From positions 681,470 through 745,469 of the forward strand of contig NZ_BMXB01000001.1 in NCBI RefSeq assembly GCF_014651535.1: a stretch of DNA of 64,000 bases, in the 5' to 3' direction. The notes beneath the pieces were generated by a model. That model was given only the letters and a program-made list of their open reading frames with translations, made no database searches and was not told where the DNA came from. Of the stretch, positions 16,477 through 25,699 are shown piece by piece. The stretch's first letter is position 1; each line of letters begins with the position of its first letter. The stretch comes from Salinimicrobium marinum. Its GTDB lineage: Bacteria; Bacteroidota; Bacteroidia; Flavobacteriales; Flavobacteriaceae. The position numbers and the translations under genes are program-made.

Positions 16477-19047
16477 TTAAAAAGGATAATTGATTCCTAC
16501 ATTGAAAACCGTTTTAGAAAAGTTCCAGTCTTTGAACCATCTATCGCCTTCTTCTCTGGCGGGATTATAGGTTTTAAATCCTAAATCGAACCTTAGTACG
16601 AAAAAATCAAAATCATATCTGAACCCCACTCCAGATCCTACTGCGATGTCCTGAAGGTCTTGCAGGGAGGTGAAGGTGGATGCTTCTTCTTCTACTATAT
16701 CCAAAACATTCCATATATTTCCTGCATCAATAAAAAGAGCACTATTAAGATCTCCAAGTAATGGGAAACGATATTCGGCACTAAATGCCAGTTTTAAATT
16801 TGCTTCATTAAATTCATTTCGTCCCCCACTGCTCCCGGGACCTAAAGAATATGGCTGCCACGCCCTGTTGTCGTTGGGACCTCCTCCAAAGAAACTACGG
16901 GTAAATGGAATGCTGTTGGAATTTCCATAGGGTATTGCAATTCCTCCAAAGGTGCGGATTGCAAATACGTTATTTCTTCCCAGGTCCCAGTGTTTGATAT
17001 AGTCAATCTCTGTTTTAATGTACTGAGAAAAGTTTACCCCGAAGATATTATAACGACCATCTTCAGATTTATCGACGTTTGCGATCTTTGAAATTCCTGA
17101 AAGAAAGTTACCCGCACTTTCGAGCTTCACGCGTAGCCTGGAAAAATCTTCATCATAAATATCTTCTTTCCGGTTGATGATATATGAAAAATTAGTGGCG
17201 AAAATCAGGTTGTCTTCTGTTAGTCTGTTTTTCCTTTCTCTGATATCATTCAGGTTTTGAGTCTGATTTTCAGTAAGGTTAAAACCTCCAGCACGGGAAT
17301 CCTGTAAAAAATTGTTTGCTCCTTCAGGAATTATAAGACGTTGGTTCCCGGCATTGTCTACAGGCGTAAAATAACTATCGTTTGCAATAACATTTTCTGA
17401 AGTCGCTATTTGATTAAGTTCCTGAAAAGAGTTGCGATACACATTGAAATAATTATCTGTATTCAAATTTCGTACGTACTGGATGTTGAGTAAATCCAGT
17501 TGGTGTGTAAGAATATCTGAAGGAGACCATCTGTAATTCATGATGGCTGTGAGGTTCTGCTTATCCAGACCAATGTTGGTTTGGGTATTTGCACCCAGGC
17601 TAAAGGAGGTAAAAGGGTACATGTATTTTGGGATAAACCCTTCAGTGGAAATGGGAAAAAAAATTCGGGGAAGCGTAAGTTTAATATCAGTTCCCAATTC
17701 TGTTATGTCGAAAAACTGATCATTATTTCCTGTTACTGCTGCATCTTTTGAAGAGCCAATGCTTCCACGTGCGGAGATTTCCAGGATCTCTGCTCTTCTA
17801 AAAATATTTCTGATTAGCAGTGAGCCTCCAAAACCAATTCCGAATTTTTGAATATTACTTTGAGAAACGTCAAATTCAAAGCCAAGAGAATATTTTGATC
17901 TTGGCGTAAGAAAAATATTGGCTATGAGGTTCGTATTAGTAGTATCTGCGGGATCGGGGATGTATTGAATATTGGGATATCTGAAAACCCCCAGTTGATT
18001 TATCCGATTATAAGTGAGACTACGGTCATTATCTGCATAAATGCTGCCTGGAGAGATGAAAATTGCATCTGTCAATGCCTGCGATCTGTAATGTATCTCC
18101 TCGAATCCATAAATGTCATAACCTTCGTGTGACGTGGTGTCTGTAACAGGACGATTTCTGTTTTCAAAGGTATAATCAGGGAAAATATTTACATGACTTA
18201 TTTTGTGAACCTTGAATGGCACCCGGGTATTTACTCCATCTACAATTGCTTCCCGGTTTTGAATAATGACGGTTGAATTTACTTTTTTGTCTGTTTCAAC
18301 AGTATCGGCTTCAAAAGTTAAATATTCCTGCTCGAAATCATAAAGGCCATTATTTCTGAAAAGTGTAGTAAGCCGTTCCCGTTCTGCACTAAAATCAGCA
18401 GTAGTGTATCGAAGTCCGGATTTAATACGGGATTCATTCTTGTGTATTCGATAAATGGAATCGGCTGCCCGGGAAGCGATGCGGGTATTTACTGAATCGA
18501 TAATATACGGCTGGCGTGGATTCACGTAATATTCTACTTTCGCTCGCTGGTTTTTCTGGGGAAGAATTTCATAAGAAGTTTCTGCATCAAACCAACCCTG
18601 ATTCCAGTACCAGGTCCTTAATCTTTCAGCAGACCGTTCTGTCCTGCTTTCCTGTACAATGGATGGAGTCTCTCCTACTTCCTGTAGCCATTCGTTAATA
18701 TTTATATAAGAATTTCCCAGTCTTTCAACCTGTTTTTCAGAAAGTAAGTTTATTAACCGCTCTTCTCTTTCAGGTTTTTTTGTCAGCCAATGGTTAAAAG
18801 TAGAATCGGGCGTCTGGTCTGCGAGGTTGTATATATGCAATTGCAAAGGGAATCCCAGCAAGGAACTGTTAGGTTTTTGGCTGAGTTGATTGTATAAACG
18901 GTTTTCATAAGCTTCTTCTCCGTTAACAAAAATAGTGTTGTCAGAAAGTAAAAACTCATCATTTTCAACTCTTTTAACTGCGTTACAGGAAGAAAATAAG
19001 ATGAGCGTTAAAAGAATTAATGATATTTTTGCCGAAATGCTTTTCAA
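16477..19047 (-). CDS. tamL: TamL-type Omp85 outer-membrane assembly lipoprotein
   Basis: 856-residue Omp85/BamA-superfamily protein with a lipoprotein signal peptide: hydrophobic LILLTLILFSSC with the lipobox Cys at residue 21. Lipidated TamA-like proteins (TamL) are known in Bacteroidota. N-terminal POTRA-like domains span roughly 100-380 (TTLFRNNGLYDFEQEYLTFE). A 16-strand barrel of the surface-antigen (D15) type follows, with the L6-type region GGPNDNRAWQPYSLGPGSSG (about 720-740). The C-terminus VFNVGINYPF has the terminal Phe expected of an outer-membrane barrel signal. The start must be TTG at 19047: a stop lies four codons upstream and no ATG precedes the signal peptide. TamA/TamL helps insert outer-membrane proteins or transport phospholipid; its usual partner TamB is not in the window. 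Confidence 0.88.
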   Translation of the reverse strand: MKSISAKISLILLTLILFSSCNAVKRVENDEFLLSDNTIFVNGEEAYENRLYNQLSQKPNSSLLGFPLQLHIYNLADQTPDSTFNHWLTKKPEREERLINLLSEKQVERLGNSYININEWLQEVGETPSIVQESRTERSAERLRTWYWNQGWFDAETSYEILPQKNQRAKVEYYVNPRQPYIIDSVNTRIASRAADSIYRIHKNESRIKSGLRYTTADFSAERERLTTLFRNNGLYDFEQEYLTFEADTVETDKKVNSTVIIQNREAIVDGVNTRVPFKVHKISHVNIFPDYTFENRNRPVTDTTSHEGYDIYGFEEIHYRSQALTDAIFISPGSIYADNDRSLTYNRINQLGVFRYPNIQYIPDPADTTNTNLIANIFLTPRSKYSLGFEFDVSQSNIQKFGIGFGGSLLIRNIFRRAEILEISARGSIGSSKDAAVTGNNDQFFDITELGTDIKLTLPRIFFPISTEGFIPKYMYPFTSFSLGANTQTNIGLDKQNLTAIMNYRWSPSDILTHQLDLLNIQYVRNLNTDNYFNVYRNSFQELNQIATSENVIANDSYFTPVDNAGNQRLIIPEGANNFLQDSRAGGFNLTENQTQNLNDIRERKNRLTEDNLIFATNFSYIINRKEDIYDEDFSRLRVKLESAGNFLSGISKIANVDKSEDGRYNIFGVNFSQYIKTEIDYIKHWDLGRNNVFAIRTFGGIAIPYGNSNSIPFTRSFFGGGPNDNRAWQPYSLGPGSSGGRNEFNEANLKLAFSAEYRFPLLGDLNSALFIDAGNIWNVLDIVEEEASTFTSLQDLQDIAVGSGVGFRYDFDFFVLRFDLGFKTYNPAREEGDRWFKDWNFSKTVFNVGINYPF

Positions 19048-19066
19048 ATAATGGATTTAAAGTGTT

Positions 19067-19074
19067 CAAAAATA
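19067..19074 (-). promoter_or_regulatory. Predicted -7 element of the tamL promoter
   Basis: TATTTTTG on the minus strand, 19 bases before the TTG start of tamL and 10 bases from the divergent TrmH-family gene. It supports the TTG start. A TTG at 19102-19100 is 25 bases away, slightly beyond the normal spacing. Confidence 0.42.
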
Positions 19075-19084
19075 CGATTTTGGA

Positions 19085-19828
19085 ATGTTTAGTAAAAGCC
19101 AATATAAACTAATAACAAGTCTTGCTCAAAAAAAGTATAGAGAGAAACACGGACTATTTATAGCTGAAGGTAAGAAAACGATTATTGAGCTTATAAACTC
19201 CTCATTGCGTTTACATTCTCTTTTTACTACGGAAGACATTTTTACCGCAGAAAAAGAAAAAACATATTTTCTGAAAGAAGAAGAGCTTATAAAAATTAGC
19301 CGACTTTCTACAGCGCAGACCGCTTTGGCAATTTTTCATGTGCCGGAACCTTCTAAACCTGATTTATCTGATCTAATTGTGGCTCTGGACGGGATTCGTG
19401 ACCCCGGAAATTTAGGAACGATTATAAGGTTATGCGACTGGTTTGGAATTGAAAACCTTGTATGTTCTGAAGATACAGTGGATTGTTATAACTCTAAAGT
19501 TGTCCAGGCTACGATGGGCTCTATTGCTCGAGTAAACATCCTTTATATTAATTTAAGCGATTTCTTAAACGAATCGGCTACTGAGGTTCCAGTGTTCGGA
19601 ACTTTTATGGAAGGAGAGAATATCTACAGTGAAAATTTACCTGCTAAGGGAATTCTTATTTTTGGAAATGAGGCGAACGGAATCCGTCCTGAAACTGCTG
19701 CGCTTGTGGATAAAAAATTAAGTATTCCCAGGTTTGGTGAATCAGGTGAAACTGAAAGCCTTAATGTAGCTACAGCGACAGCTATTCTTTTAAGTGAATT
19801 CAGAAGGAGGAGCCTTACTGGAATGTAA
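19085..19828 (+). CDS. TrmH/SpoU-family RNA 2'-O-methyltransferase
   Basis: SPOUT-fold methyltransferase, 247 residues. An N-terminal substrate-binding domain (about 1-95, KSQYKLITSLAQKKYREKHG; GLFIAEGKKTI) precedes the catalytic domain. The three SpoU motifs are visible: LDGIRDPGNLGTIIRLCDWF (motif 1), ILIFGNEANGIRPE (motif 2) and SIPRFGESGETESLNVATAT (motif 3). Family members methylate the 2'-OH of a nucleotide in 23S rRNA or tRNA; the target cannot be told from sequence alone (RlmB-like is most likely). It is divergent from tamL, and its last 14 bases overlap the end of convergent porT. Confidence 0.93.
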   Translation: MFSKSQYKLITSLAQKKYREKHGLFIAEGKKTIIELINSSLRLHSLFTTEDIFTAEKEKTYFLKEEELIKISRLSTAQTALAIFHVPEPSKPDLSDLIVALDGIRDPGNLGTIIRLCDWFGIENLVCSEDTVDCYNSKVVQATMGSIARVNILYINLSDFLNESATEVPVFGTFMEGENIYSENLPAKGILIFGNEANGIRPETAALVDKKLSIPRFGESGETESLNVATATAILLSEFRRRSLTGM

Positions 19829-20522
19829 AGTTCAGGAAGATTCCACGGGATGACATTTTCGAAACATTGCCGGTATAAATACTATTTGGGTCTTCATCCC
19901 TTATAAGCTCATCATTAATAGCAAACACTCCTCGAATTGAGGGAGAGAATTTGAAATAATATAAATAAAAATCTATTCCAAAACCTAGTTCGTAATAATA
20001 CGAATTGGTTGTCATTCTGAACTGTCCATCTGAATTATCTTCAGGATTATTTTCATTACTGGAGAGATTCCATGAGGTAGAGAGACCTCCAACCACAAAT
20101 GGTTTGAAATTGTTGAGTCGTTGAGTAGAAAATTTTAGCAAAAGTGGAATATGTACGTAAGTAGAATTTATTTCTCTAAAGGTATCAGGGTCGGCTTTGG
20201 TTACCATGAAATTTATGCGGTTAAAACTTACGCCGGGTTCCAGACGTAAATCCAGGTGATTTGACAGACGTAGATTCCCAATCAAGCCGACATTAAAGCC
20301 TATAGTTCTATCTACCGGAAAATCTTTCTTTAAAAACGATCTGTCCGAAACTTCTATATAATCAAAATCAAAATCATAGGTGTTAAATCCAAGAAAATAT
20401 CCCCATGATAAACGCTGGAGGTCTACATTTTCATTATTTAATACGCCGTTTCCTCCAAAAAACTGGGCATTAATAGGCTGTACGCTTGTTAGGAGCAGAA
20501 CGATTAGAAAGTATTTTTTCAT
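19815..20522 (-). CDS. porT: PorT-family beta-barrel protein of the type IX secretion system
   Basis: 235-residue outer-membrane protein with a cleavable signal peptide (MKKYFLIVLLLTSVQPINAQ). The mature part is a short beta barrel (alternating strands, e.g. LDLRLEPGVSFNRINFMV, YELGFGIDFYLYYFKFSPSI) ending in Phe-Thr-Phe-Gln. Size, strand pattern and position directly after ubiE match PorT of Flavobacteriaceae, which is needed for T9SS function. T9SS cargo lies 8-27 kb away on the same strand and the Plug gene is at 51.6 kb. It could instead be another member of the outer-membrane-protein beta-barrel family. It starts 5 bases after the ubiE stop, so the two are one operon. Confidence 0.82.
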   Translation of the reverse strand: MKKYFLIVLLLTSVQPINAQFFGGNGVLNNENVDLQRLSWGYFLGFNTYDFDFDYIEVSDRSFLKKDFPVDRTIGFNVGLIGNLRLSNHLDLRLEPGVSFNRINFMVTKADPDTFREINSTYVHIPLLLKFSTQRLNNFKPFVVGGLSTSWNLSSNENNPEDNSDGQFRMTTNSYYYELGFGIDFYLYYFKFSPSIRGVFAINDELIRDEDPNSIYTGNVSKMSSRGIFLNFTFQ

Positions 20523-20527
20523 AAATA

Positions 20528-21253
20528 TTATTTGGAAGCTACATAAATGGTAGCAACTCCTAATGTTTGAGGTTTGTTCTCTACATCTTTAAACCCAATT
20601 TTTCGTAAAATATTGTTGAGCTTTTCACCATAAGGAAAAGCACAAGCACTTTCACTTAGGTAGGAATAGGCATCCCTGTCTTTAGAAAATAGTTTTCCAA
20701 TTAGTGGGAGGAGATTTTTTGTGTAGAAATTATAACCTTGCTTAAAAGGAAATTTTGTAGGAACCGAAGTTTCAAGGATCACGAAAACACCACCCGGTTT
20801 AAGTACCCGAAGAATTTCTTCAAGACCTTTTTTCAGGTTCTCAAAATTCCGTACTCCAAAAGCTACAGTGATAGCATCAAAAGAACTATCCTCAAACGGC
20901 AGATTTTCCGAATCTCCCTGAATCATCTCGATTTTTTCTGAAAGCTCTTTTTCTGCAATTTTTTTGCGTCCTACAGCAAGCATTCCTTCAGAAAGATCCA
21001 GTCCAACAATTTTTGATGCTCCTGTTTTAGCAAGATTAATTGCCAGGTCTCCTGTGCCTGTAGCTATATCAAGTACCTTATCAGGGTCAGACTGCTCCAC
21101 TATTTTCACTACCTTCTTACGCCACTTTACATCTATACCAAAGGATATGACACGGTTTAATCCGTCGTAATTAGTGGAAATAGTGTCAAACATTTCTTCC
21201 ACCTTTTTCTTGTTAAGATCTGAACCTTTATATGGAGTTGTCTTTTTGCTCAT
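20528..21253 (-). CDS. ubiE: Demethylmenaquinone methyltransferase
   Basis: SAM-dependent C-methyltransferase of the UbiE/MenG family, 241 residues, last step of menaquinone synthesis; Bacteroidota use menaquinone, so the MenG activity is expected. Motifs: [20 protein letters not shown] (UbiE signature), [20 protein letters not shown] (SAM motif I), [20 protein letters not shown] (motif II) and [17 protein letters not shown] (motif III). The start is ATG 21253; an upstream in-frame TTG at 21259 is possible but less likely. A TAnnTTTG box (TATATTTG, 21275-21268) leaves a leader of about 9 bases. First gene of a two-gene unit with porT. Confidence 0.95.
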   Translation of the reverse strand: MSKKTTPYKGSDLNKKKVEEMFDTISTNYDGLNRVISFGIDVKWRKKVVKIVEQSDPDKVLDIATGTGDLAINLAKTGASKIVGLDLSEGMLAVGRKKIAEKELSEKIEMIQGDSENLPFEDSSFDAITVAFGVRNFENLKKGLEEILRVLKPGGVFVILETSVPTKFPFKQGYNFYTKNLLPLIGKLFSKDRDAYSYLSESACAFPYGEKLNNILRKIGFKDVENKPQTLGVATIYVASK

Positions 21254-21267
21254 CTGCAATTTTTGCC

Positions 21268-21275
21268 CAAATATA
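21268..21275 (-). promoter_or_regulatory. Predicted -7 element of the ubiE-porT promoter
   Basis: TATATTTG on the minus strand, 14 bases upstream of the ubiE ATG. No -33 TTG stands at the expected distance. Confidence 0.45.
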
Positions 21276-21327
21276 CAAGTTATCGCCTAAATGCCTTCTG
21301 TAGTTTCCTTTTTTCTAAAAGGGTAGT

Positions 21328-21359
21328 TTGTTTTGGTTCAGTGAAATATCATACCTTTG
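21328..21359 (+). promoter_or_regulatory. Promoter of trkA-trkH
   Basis: TTG (21328-21330) and TACCTTTG (21352-21359) with 21 bases between, matching the Bacteroidota consensus; a second TTG at 21333-21335 gives 16. Transcription would begin near 21366, leaving a leader of about 17 bases to the ATG at 21383. This excludes the longer frame that starts at 21263. Confidence 0.62.
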
Positions 21360-21382
21360 TTATTCTTGATTTACAAAATCCT

Positions 21383-22732
21383 ATGAAGATAATAATTGCC
21401 GGTGCCGGTGAAGTTGGGTTTCATTTAGCAAAATTGCTTTCTTATGAATCTCAGGATATTACCCTGATCGACAACAATAAAGAGCATCTGTTGTATGCAG
21501 ATACACATCTTGATATCAGAACCTTAAAGGGGGATGCTACTTCTATAGCTGTCTTAAAAGATGCGCAGGTAAAAAACGTAGATTTGCTTATTGGGGTTAC
21601 TTCAAGTGAGACAACTAATATTACGGTATGTGTTCTAGCAAAACAATTGGGAGCAAAACGAACCATTGCAAGAATTGCCAATACAGAGTTTCTCGAGAAC
21701 AAGGAAGAAATAGGATTTGTGAAATTTGGGATCGATGAACTTATTTCTCCTGAAGCTCTTGCGGCAAGGGAGATTGAATTGCTGTTAAATCAATCGGCTT
21801 TTAATGATAGTTACGAATTTGAGGAGGGAGCTTTGACCATGGTTGGGCTTAATCTTTCCCGAACAGCCGCTTTTGTTGGAAAGACAGTAAAGGAGGCTGC
21901 GCAGATTTTTCCAGGGTTGCAGTTTATGCCCATTGCCATTCAACGCTTCGGAACTCAGTATACGCTTATTCCGCGGGGAGATACCCAGTTTAAAGAAGGA
22001 GATCAGGTGTATTTTGTTACTACCAGAGGTGGGGTTGATGAACTTTATAAACTTACCGGGAAAGTAAGGCAGGAAATTAAGAATGTAATGATTCTTGGTG
22101 GTAGTAAAATAGGAAAGAAAACGACCAGGGACTTATGCCAGAATAATTTCAGGGTAAAACTTATAGAACAAAACAAAAACAAAGCTTTTGAGCTCGCAGA
22201 TGAACTTCCTAAATCTTTGGTGATCCATGGTGATGGCAGGAACGTGGAGCTTTTGGATGAAGAGAACATTCAGGATATGGATGCTTTTATCGCTGTGACG
22301 GGTAATTCTGAAACAAATATCATGACCTGTCTCGTTGCTAAATCGAAAAGTGTAAAGAGAACGATCGCTCTGGTTGAGAACATGGATTATTTTCAGTTAA
22401 GTCATTCTATTGGTATAGATACATTAATCAATAAAAAATTGCTTGCTGCCAATAATATTTTTCGGTACATAAGGAAGGGTGAAGTGGTAGCCATGACGAA
22501 ACTGAATAATATGAATGCCGAATTACTTGAATTTATAGTAAAACCGACTTCTAAGGCCAGTGATAAAAGAATAAAGGATCTTGATTTTCCTAGGTCGGCT
22601 ATTATTGGTGGGGTGATAAGAGAAGGGGAAGGGCAGATCGCCCTTGGAGATTTCCGAATCAAACCGGGAGATCGTGTGGTGGTGTGTTCTTTACCGCGTT
22701 CTATTAGTAAGGTGGAAAAAATGTTTCTTTAA
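21383..22732 (+). CDS. trkA: Trk potassium uptake system regulatory subunit TrkA
   Basis: Cytoplasmic NAD(H)-binding regulatory subunit of the Trk/Ktr K+ channel, 449 residues (E. coli TrkA 458). Two tandem RCK units: Rossmann motif MKIIIAGAGEVGFHLAKLL at the N-terminus with its RCK_C domain at about 140-225, and a second Rossmann motif MILGGSKIGKKTTRDL at about 235 with a C-terminal RCK_C (DFRIKPGDRVVVCSLPRS). ATG 21383 was chosen over the in-frame start at 21263, because the extra 40 residues are non-homologous and contain the promoter. The stop TAA overlaps the trkH start in TAATG, so translation of the two is coupled. Confidence 0.96.
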   Translation: MKIIIAGAGEVGFHLAKLLSYESQDITLIDNNKEHLLYADTHLDIRTLKGDATSIAVLKDAQVKNVDLLIGVTSSETTNITVCVLAKQLGAKRTIARIANTEFLENKEEIGFVKFGIDELISPEALAAREIELLLNQSAFNDSYEFEEGALTMVGLNLSRTAAFVGKTVKEAAQIFPGLQFMPIAIQRFGTQYTLIPRGDTQFKEGDQVYFVTTRGGVDELYKLTGKVRQEIKNVMILGGSKIGKKTTRDLCQNNFRVKLIEQNKNKAFELADELPKSLVIHGDGRNVELLDEENIQDMDAFIAVTGNSETNIMTCLVAKSKSVKRTIALVENMDYFQLSHSIGIDTLINKKLLAANNIFRYIRKGEVVAMTKLNNMNAELLEFIVKPTSKASDKRIKDLDFPRSAIIGGVIREGEGQIALGDFRIKPGDRVVVCSLPRSISKVEKMFL

Positions 22733-24228
22733 TGCCACGTCTTAATTACAAGATCATTTTTCATATTATGGGTTTGCTGTTGCTGTGCAACGGTGGATTC
22801 ATGTTAACAGCTGCCCTTGTAAGCTGGTATTATGAAGATGGGGTTACCATGCAAATTTCTGCGGCATCGCTTTTAACACTGCTCTTCGGAATGTTCCTGA
22901 TGTACAATACGAGAGGTCATCGCAAGGAGATAAAGAAACGTGAAGGTTACATTGTTGTAAGTTTTGGCTGGATATTCATGGCATTAAGCGGAACCTTACC
23001 ATATGTGCTGAGTGAAAGCATCCCATCTTTTACTAATGCATTTTTTGAAACTATGTCCGGTTACACTACAACCGGAGCTTCCATCCTGAATGATATAGAA
23101 TCTATTCCAAAAGGCGTCCTTTTCTGGAGGAGTCTTACTCACTGGATTGGTGGTATGGGTATTATTGTCCTTGCCATAGCCATTCTTCCTTTGTTAGGAA
23201 TAGGTGGAATGCAGTTGTTTACTGCTGAAGCTCCGGGTCCCAGTGCAGATAAATTGAAACCCCGGATCACAGATACGGCAAAGAGATTGTGGTTCATCTA
23301 TGTGGGGCTGACAGTTACGGAAGCTATATTGCTTAAAATAGCCGGAATGGGAATGTTTGATGCGGCAAATCATGCTCTTAGCACCTTGTCAACCGGCGGC
23401 TTTTCAACCAAAAATGCAAGTGTGGCCTATTGGAACGATAATCCGATGATTCAATATATTATTATTGTATTTATGTTTTTGGCGGGAACCAATTTTGTAA
23501 TCAGTTATTTTGCTTTTAAGGGAAGAATCCAGAAGATACTGCAAAATGAAGAATTTAAATGGTATTCTATTTTTACAGGTGCTTTTTCAATAATTACAGC
23601 TACAGTGATTTATTTTGGTGCCGACCTTGGCTTATCTTCCATTGCGCATCCTATGGTTTGGGGCGAAGCGGAGAGCGCATTCCGACATGGAGTTTTTCAG
23701 GTTCTGGCCATTGTTACTACTACGGGTTTTGTAAGTGCCGATTACACCCTCTGGACACCTTTTCTTACGGTTCTTTTCTTCGGATTATTCTTTCTGGGAG
23801 GTTCTGCGGGATCTACTTCTGGTGGTGTCAAGGTGATGAGGCATGTAATCATGATAAAAAACGGGCTTGCTGAATTTAAAAGAACCCTGCATCCTAATGC
23901 TATTCTTCCTGTCCGGTTTAACGGAAAAGCTATCGGAAATGAAATTGTATTTAATATCCTGGGATTTTTCATCCTTTACATGCTTTCCTTTATTATAGGG
24001 GCTGTGGTACTTGCGGCTTTAGGGCTGGACCTTCAAACTGCCATAGGTGGAGCTGCTTCTTCTTTAGGAAATGTCGGTCCGGCATTTGGAACTCTGGGGC
24101 CTGTCAATAATTTTGATGCACTTCCTGCCGCCGGAAAATGGTGGTGTGCGTTTTTAATGCTAATTGGCAGACTTGAATTATTTACTGTACTTATTCTATT
24201 AACACCTTTCTTCTGGAGAAACAGATGA
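22732..24228 (+). CDS. trkH: Trk potassium uptake channel subunit TrkH
   Basis: Integral membrane K+ channel-like subunit, 498 residues, with four M1-P-M2 repeats. The selectivity-filter segments are visible: SGYTTTGASIL, STLSTGGFSTKN, VTTTGFVSADY and SSLGNVGPAFG, each with the conserved filter Gly. Extra N-terminal helices (FHIMGLLLLCNGGFMLTAAL) precede the first repeat. It works with the cytoplasmic TrkA encoded just upstream. The ATG shares its A with the trkA stop (TAATG). Confidence 0.96.
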   Translation: MPRLNYKIIFHIMGLLLLCNGGFMLTAALVSWYYEDGVTMQISAASLLTLLFGMFLMYNTRGHRKEIKKREGYIVVSFGWIFMALSGTLPYVLSESIPSFTNAFFETMSGYTTTGASILNDIESIPKGVLFWRSLTHWIGGMGIIVLAIAILPLLGIGGMQLFTAEAPGPSADKLKPRITDTAKRLWFIYVGLTVTEAILLKIAGMGMFDAANHALSTLSTGGFSTKNASVAYWNDNPMIQYIIIVFMFLAGTNFVISYFAFKGRIQKILQNEEFKWYSIFTGAFSIITATVIYFGADLGLSSIAHPMVWGEAESAFRHGVFQVLAIVTTTGFVSADYTLWTPFLTVLFFGLFFLGGSAGSTSGGVKVMRHVIMIKNGLAEFKRTLHPNAILPVRFNGKAIGNEIVFNILGFFILYMLSFIIGAVVLAALGLDLQTAIGGAASSLGNVGPAFGTLGPVNNFDALPAAGKWWCAFLMLIGRLELFTVLILLTPFFWRNR

Positions 24229-24432
24229 TTTCAGTAGGTAGTGATCAGGTTTCAGTTTGCAGTCAAAAGAAAAATATGCAATATTTAGTGAGGATATAAT
24301 CTTCCCTAGTTAGTTTGATTTAAAAAGGATGTTTTGAGAGAGAGTTTTATGAGTCAAAGAAATAGAGAGTTTCTTTCACATATTGGTCCAACGGATTTAT
24401 TCTTTCCTATTAAAAATAAGCAAAAACAATAA

Positions 24433-24464
24433 AAAATCCCCTGACCATTCGGACAGGGGATTTT
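24433..24464 (-). terminator. Intrinsic terminator of the aminotransferase gene, possibly bidirectional
   Basis: 11-bp inverted repeat (aaaatcccctg / caggggatttt) with a 10-base loop, 25 bases after the aminotransferase stop. The minus-strand reading continues in T (TTTTTTATTG). On the plus strand four T follow, so it may also end the trk transcript. Confidence 0.75.
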
Positions 24465-24489
24465 CGTATTAGAAATATAACTAAATCTA

Positions 24490-25680
24490 TTATTTCTCTT
24501 CAGAAACAGCTTTTTTTATTCTCTTCATTGCCTCTTCTATTTGGGCTTCACTGGCGGCATAGGAAAATCTTATACAATCAGGACTTCCAAAGGCATCACC
24601 TGTAACCGTAGCTACAAGGGCTTCTTCCAGTAGAAACATAGAAAAATCGGTTGCGTCATTAATTTTATGTCCTTTTATTGTTTTTCCGAAGAAATAAGAA
24701 ATATCAGGGAAAACATAAAAAGCACCTTCGGGCTCGGTAATTTTAAAGCCTTCAATGTCTGTCATCAGGTCGATGATCAATTTTCTGCGTTCCTTGAACT
24801 TGTCAACCATGTATTGAATCTTGCTCACAGGGGCTTCCAATGCGGTAATCACAGCACGCTGTGCAATACAGTTGGCGCCACTAGTAATTTGCCCCTGGAA
24901 CTTGTTACAGGCCCTGGCAATAGCTGTGGGTGCACCGATATATCCTATTCTCCATCCGGTCATGGCAAAGGCTTTGGAGACCCCGTTAACCGTTATCACA
25001 CGGTCATACATGTCCTCAAATTCTGCCATGGAAGCATGTTTACCAACAAAATTGATGTGTTCATAAATTTCGTCACTTACTACAGTGATTCCAGGGTATT
25101 TTATTAAAACATCAGCCAGTGCTCTCAGTTCCTCTTTGCTATACACCATCCCACTTGGATTGGAAGGGGAACTGTACCAGATCATTTTGGTTTTAGGGGT
25201 GATAGCTGCTTCCAGTTGTTTGGGAGTCATTTTGAAATCACTTTCCACTCCTGTTCTAATCTCCACCGGAACACCTTCTGCCAGTTTTACAATTTCAGCA
25301 TAACTAACCCAGTAAGGGCAGGGAAGGATTACTTCATCCCCCGGATTTAGCATTACCATCGCAACATTCGCCAAAGACTGCTTGGCTCCTGTAGAAACCA
25401 CTATTTGTGACCTGTCATAGGCAAGGTGATTGTCACGTTTGAACTTTGTGATGATGGCATCCTTAAGTTCAACATATCCATCCACCGGGGTGTAGGAATT
25501 ATAATTTTCGTTAATAGCTTTAACTGCTGCTTCTTTAATGAAATCGGGAGTGTTGAAATCTGGCTCACCTAAACTTAGGCCAATGATATCCTTTCCTTCA
25601 TCACGTAGTTCACGGGATTTTGCTGCCATCGCCAAAGTTTGTGACGTAGCCATTTTGTTGATTCTGTCAGATAATTGCAT
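24490..25680 (-). CDS. Aspartate aminotransferase family PLP enzyme (class I)
   Basis: Fold-type I aminotransferase, 396 residues, most like subgroup Ib aspartate aminotransferases, which move the amino group of aspartate to 2-oxoglutarate. Landmarks: LSLGEPDFNTPDFI (substrate loop), YTPVDGYVELKDAI, STGAKQSLANV, the PLP-ring Asn in SSPSNPSGMVY, Asp203 region VSDEIYEHI, the PLP-binding Lys236 in NGVSKAFAMTGWRIGY, and a C-terminal Arg (CIRFSYAAS) that contacts the substrate carboxylate. Substrate is predicted from the family; a prephenate or tyrosine aminotransferase is a less likely option. It lies 19 bases after the desaturase gene in the same direction, so the two are probably co-transcribed. 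Confidence 0.92.
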   Translation of the reverse strand: MQLSDRINKMATSQTLAMAAKSRELRDEGKDIIGLSLGEPDFNTPDFIKEAAVKAINENYNSYTPVDGYVELKDAIITKFKRDNHLAYDRSQIVVSTGAKQSLANVAMVMLNPGDEVILPCPYWVSYAEIVKLAEGVPVEIRTGVESDFKMTPKQLEAAITPKTKMIWYSSPSNPSGMVYSKEELRALADVLIKYPGITVVSDEIYEHINFVGKHASMAEFEDMYDRVITVNGVSKAFAMTGWRIGYIGAPTAIARACNKFQGQITSGANCIAQRAVITALEAPVSKIQYMVDKFKERRKLIIDLMTDIEGFKITEPEGAFYVFPDISYFFGKTIKGHKINDATDFSMFLLEEALVATVTGDAFGSPDCIRFSYAASEAQIEEAMKRIKKAVSEEK

Positions 25681-25699
25681 TGATTGGTTGATTTTTCTG

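Noticed and set aside
21263-21382. Forty extra N-terminal residues for TrkA
   Set aside because: Non-homologous to TrkA, and the region contains a well-formed TTG-N21-TACCTTTG promoter.
24349-24432. 27-codon frame (MSQRNREFLSH...) between trkH and the aminotransferase gene
   Set aside because: Very short, no promoter or membrane or signal character, and it runs into the convergent terminator; chance frame.
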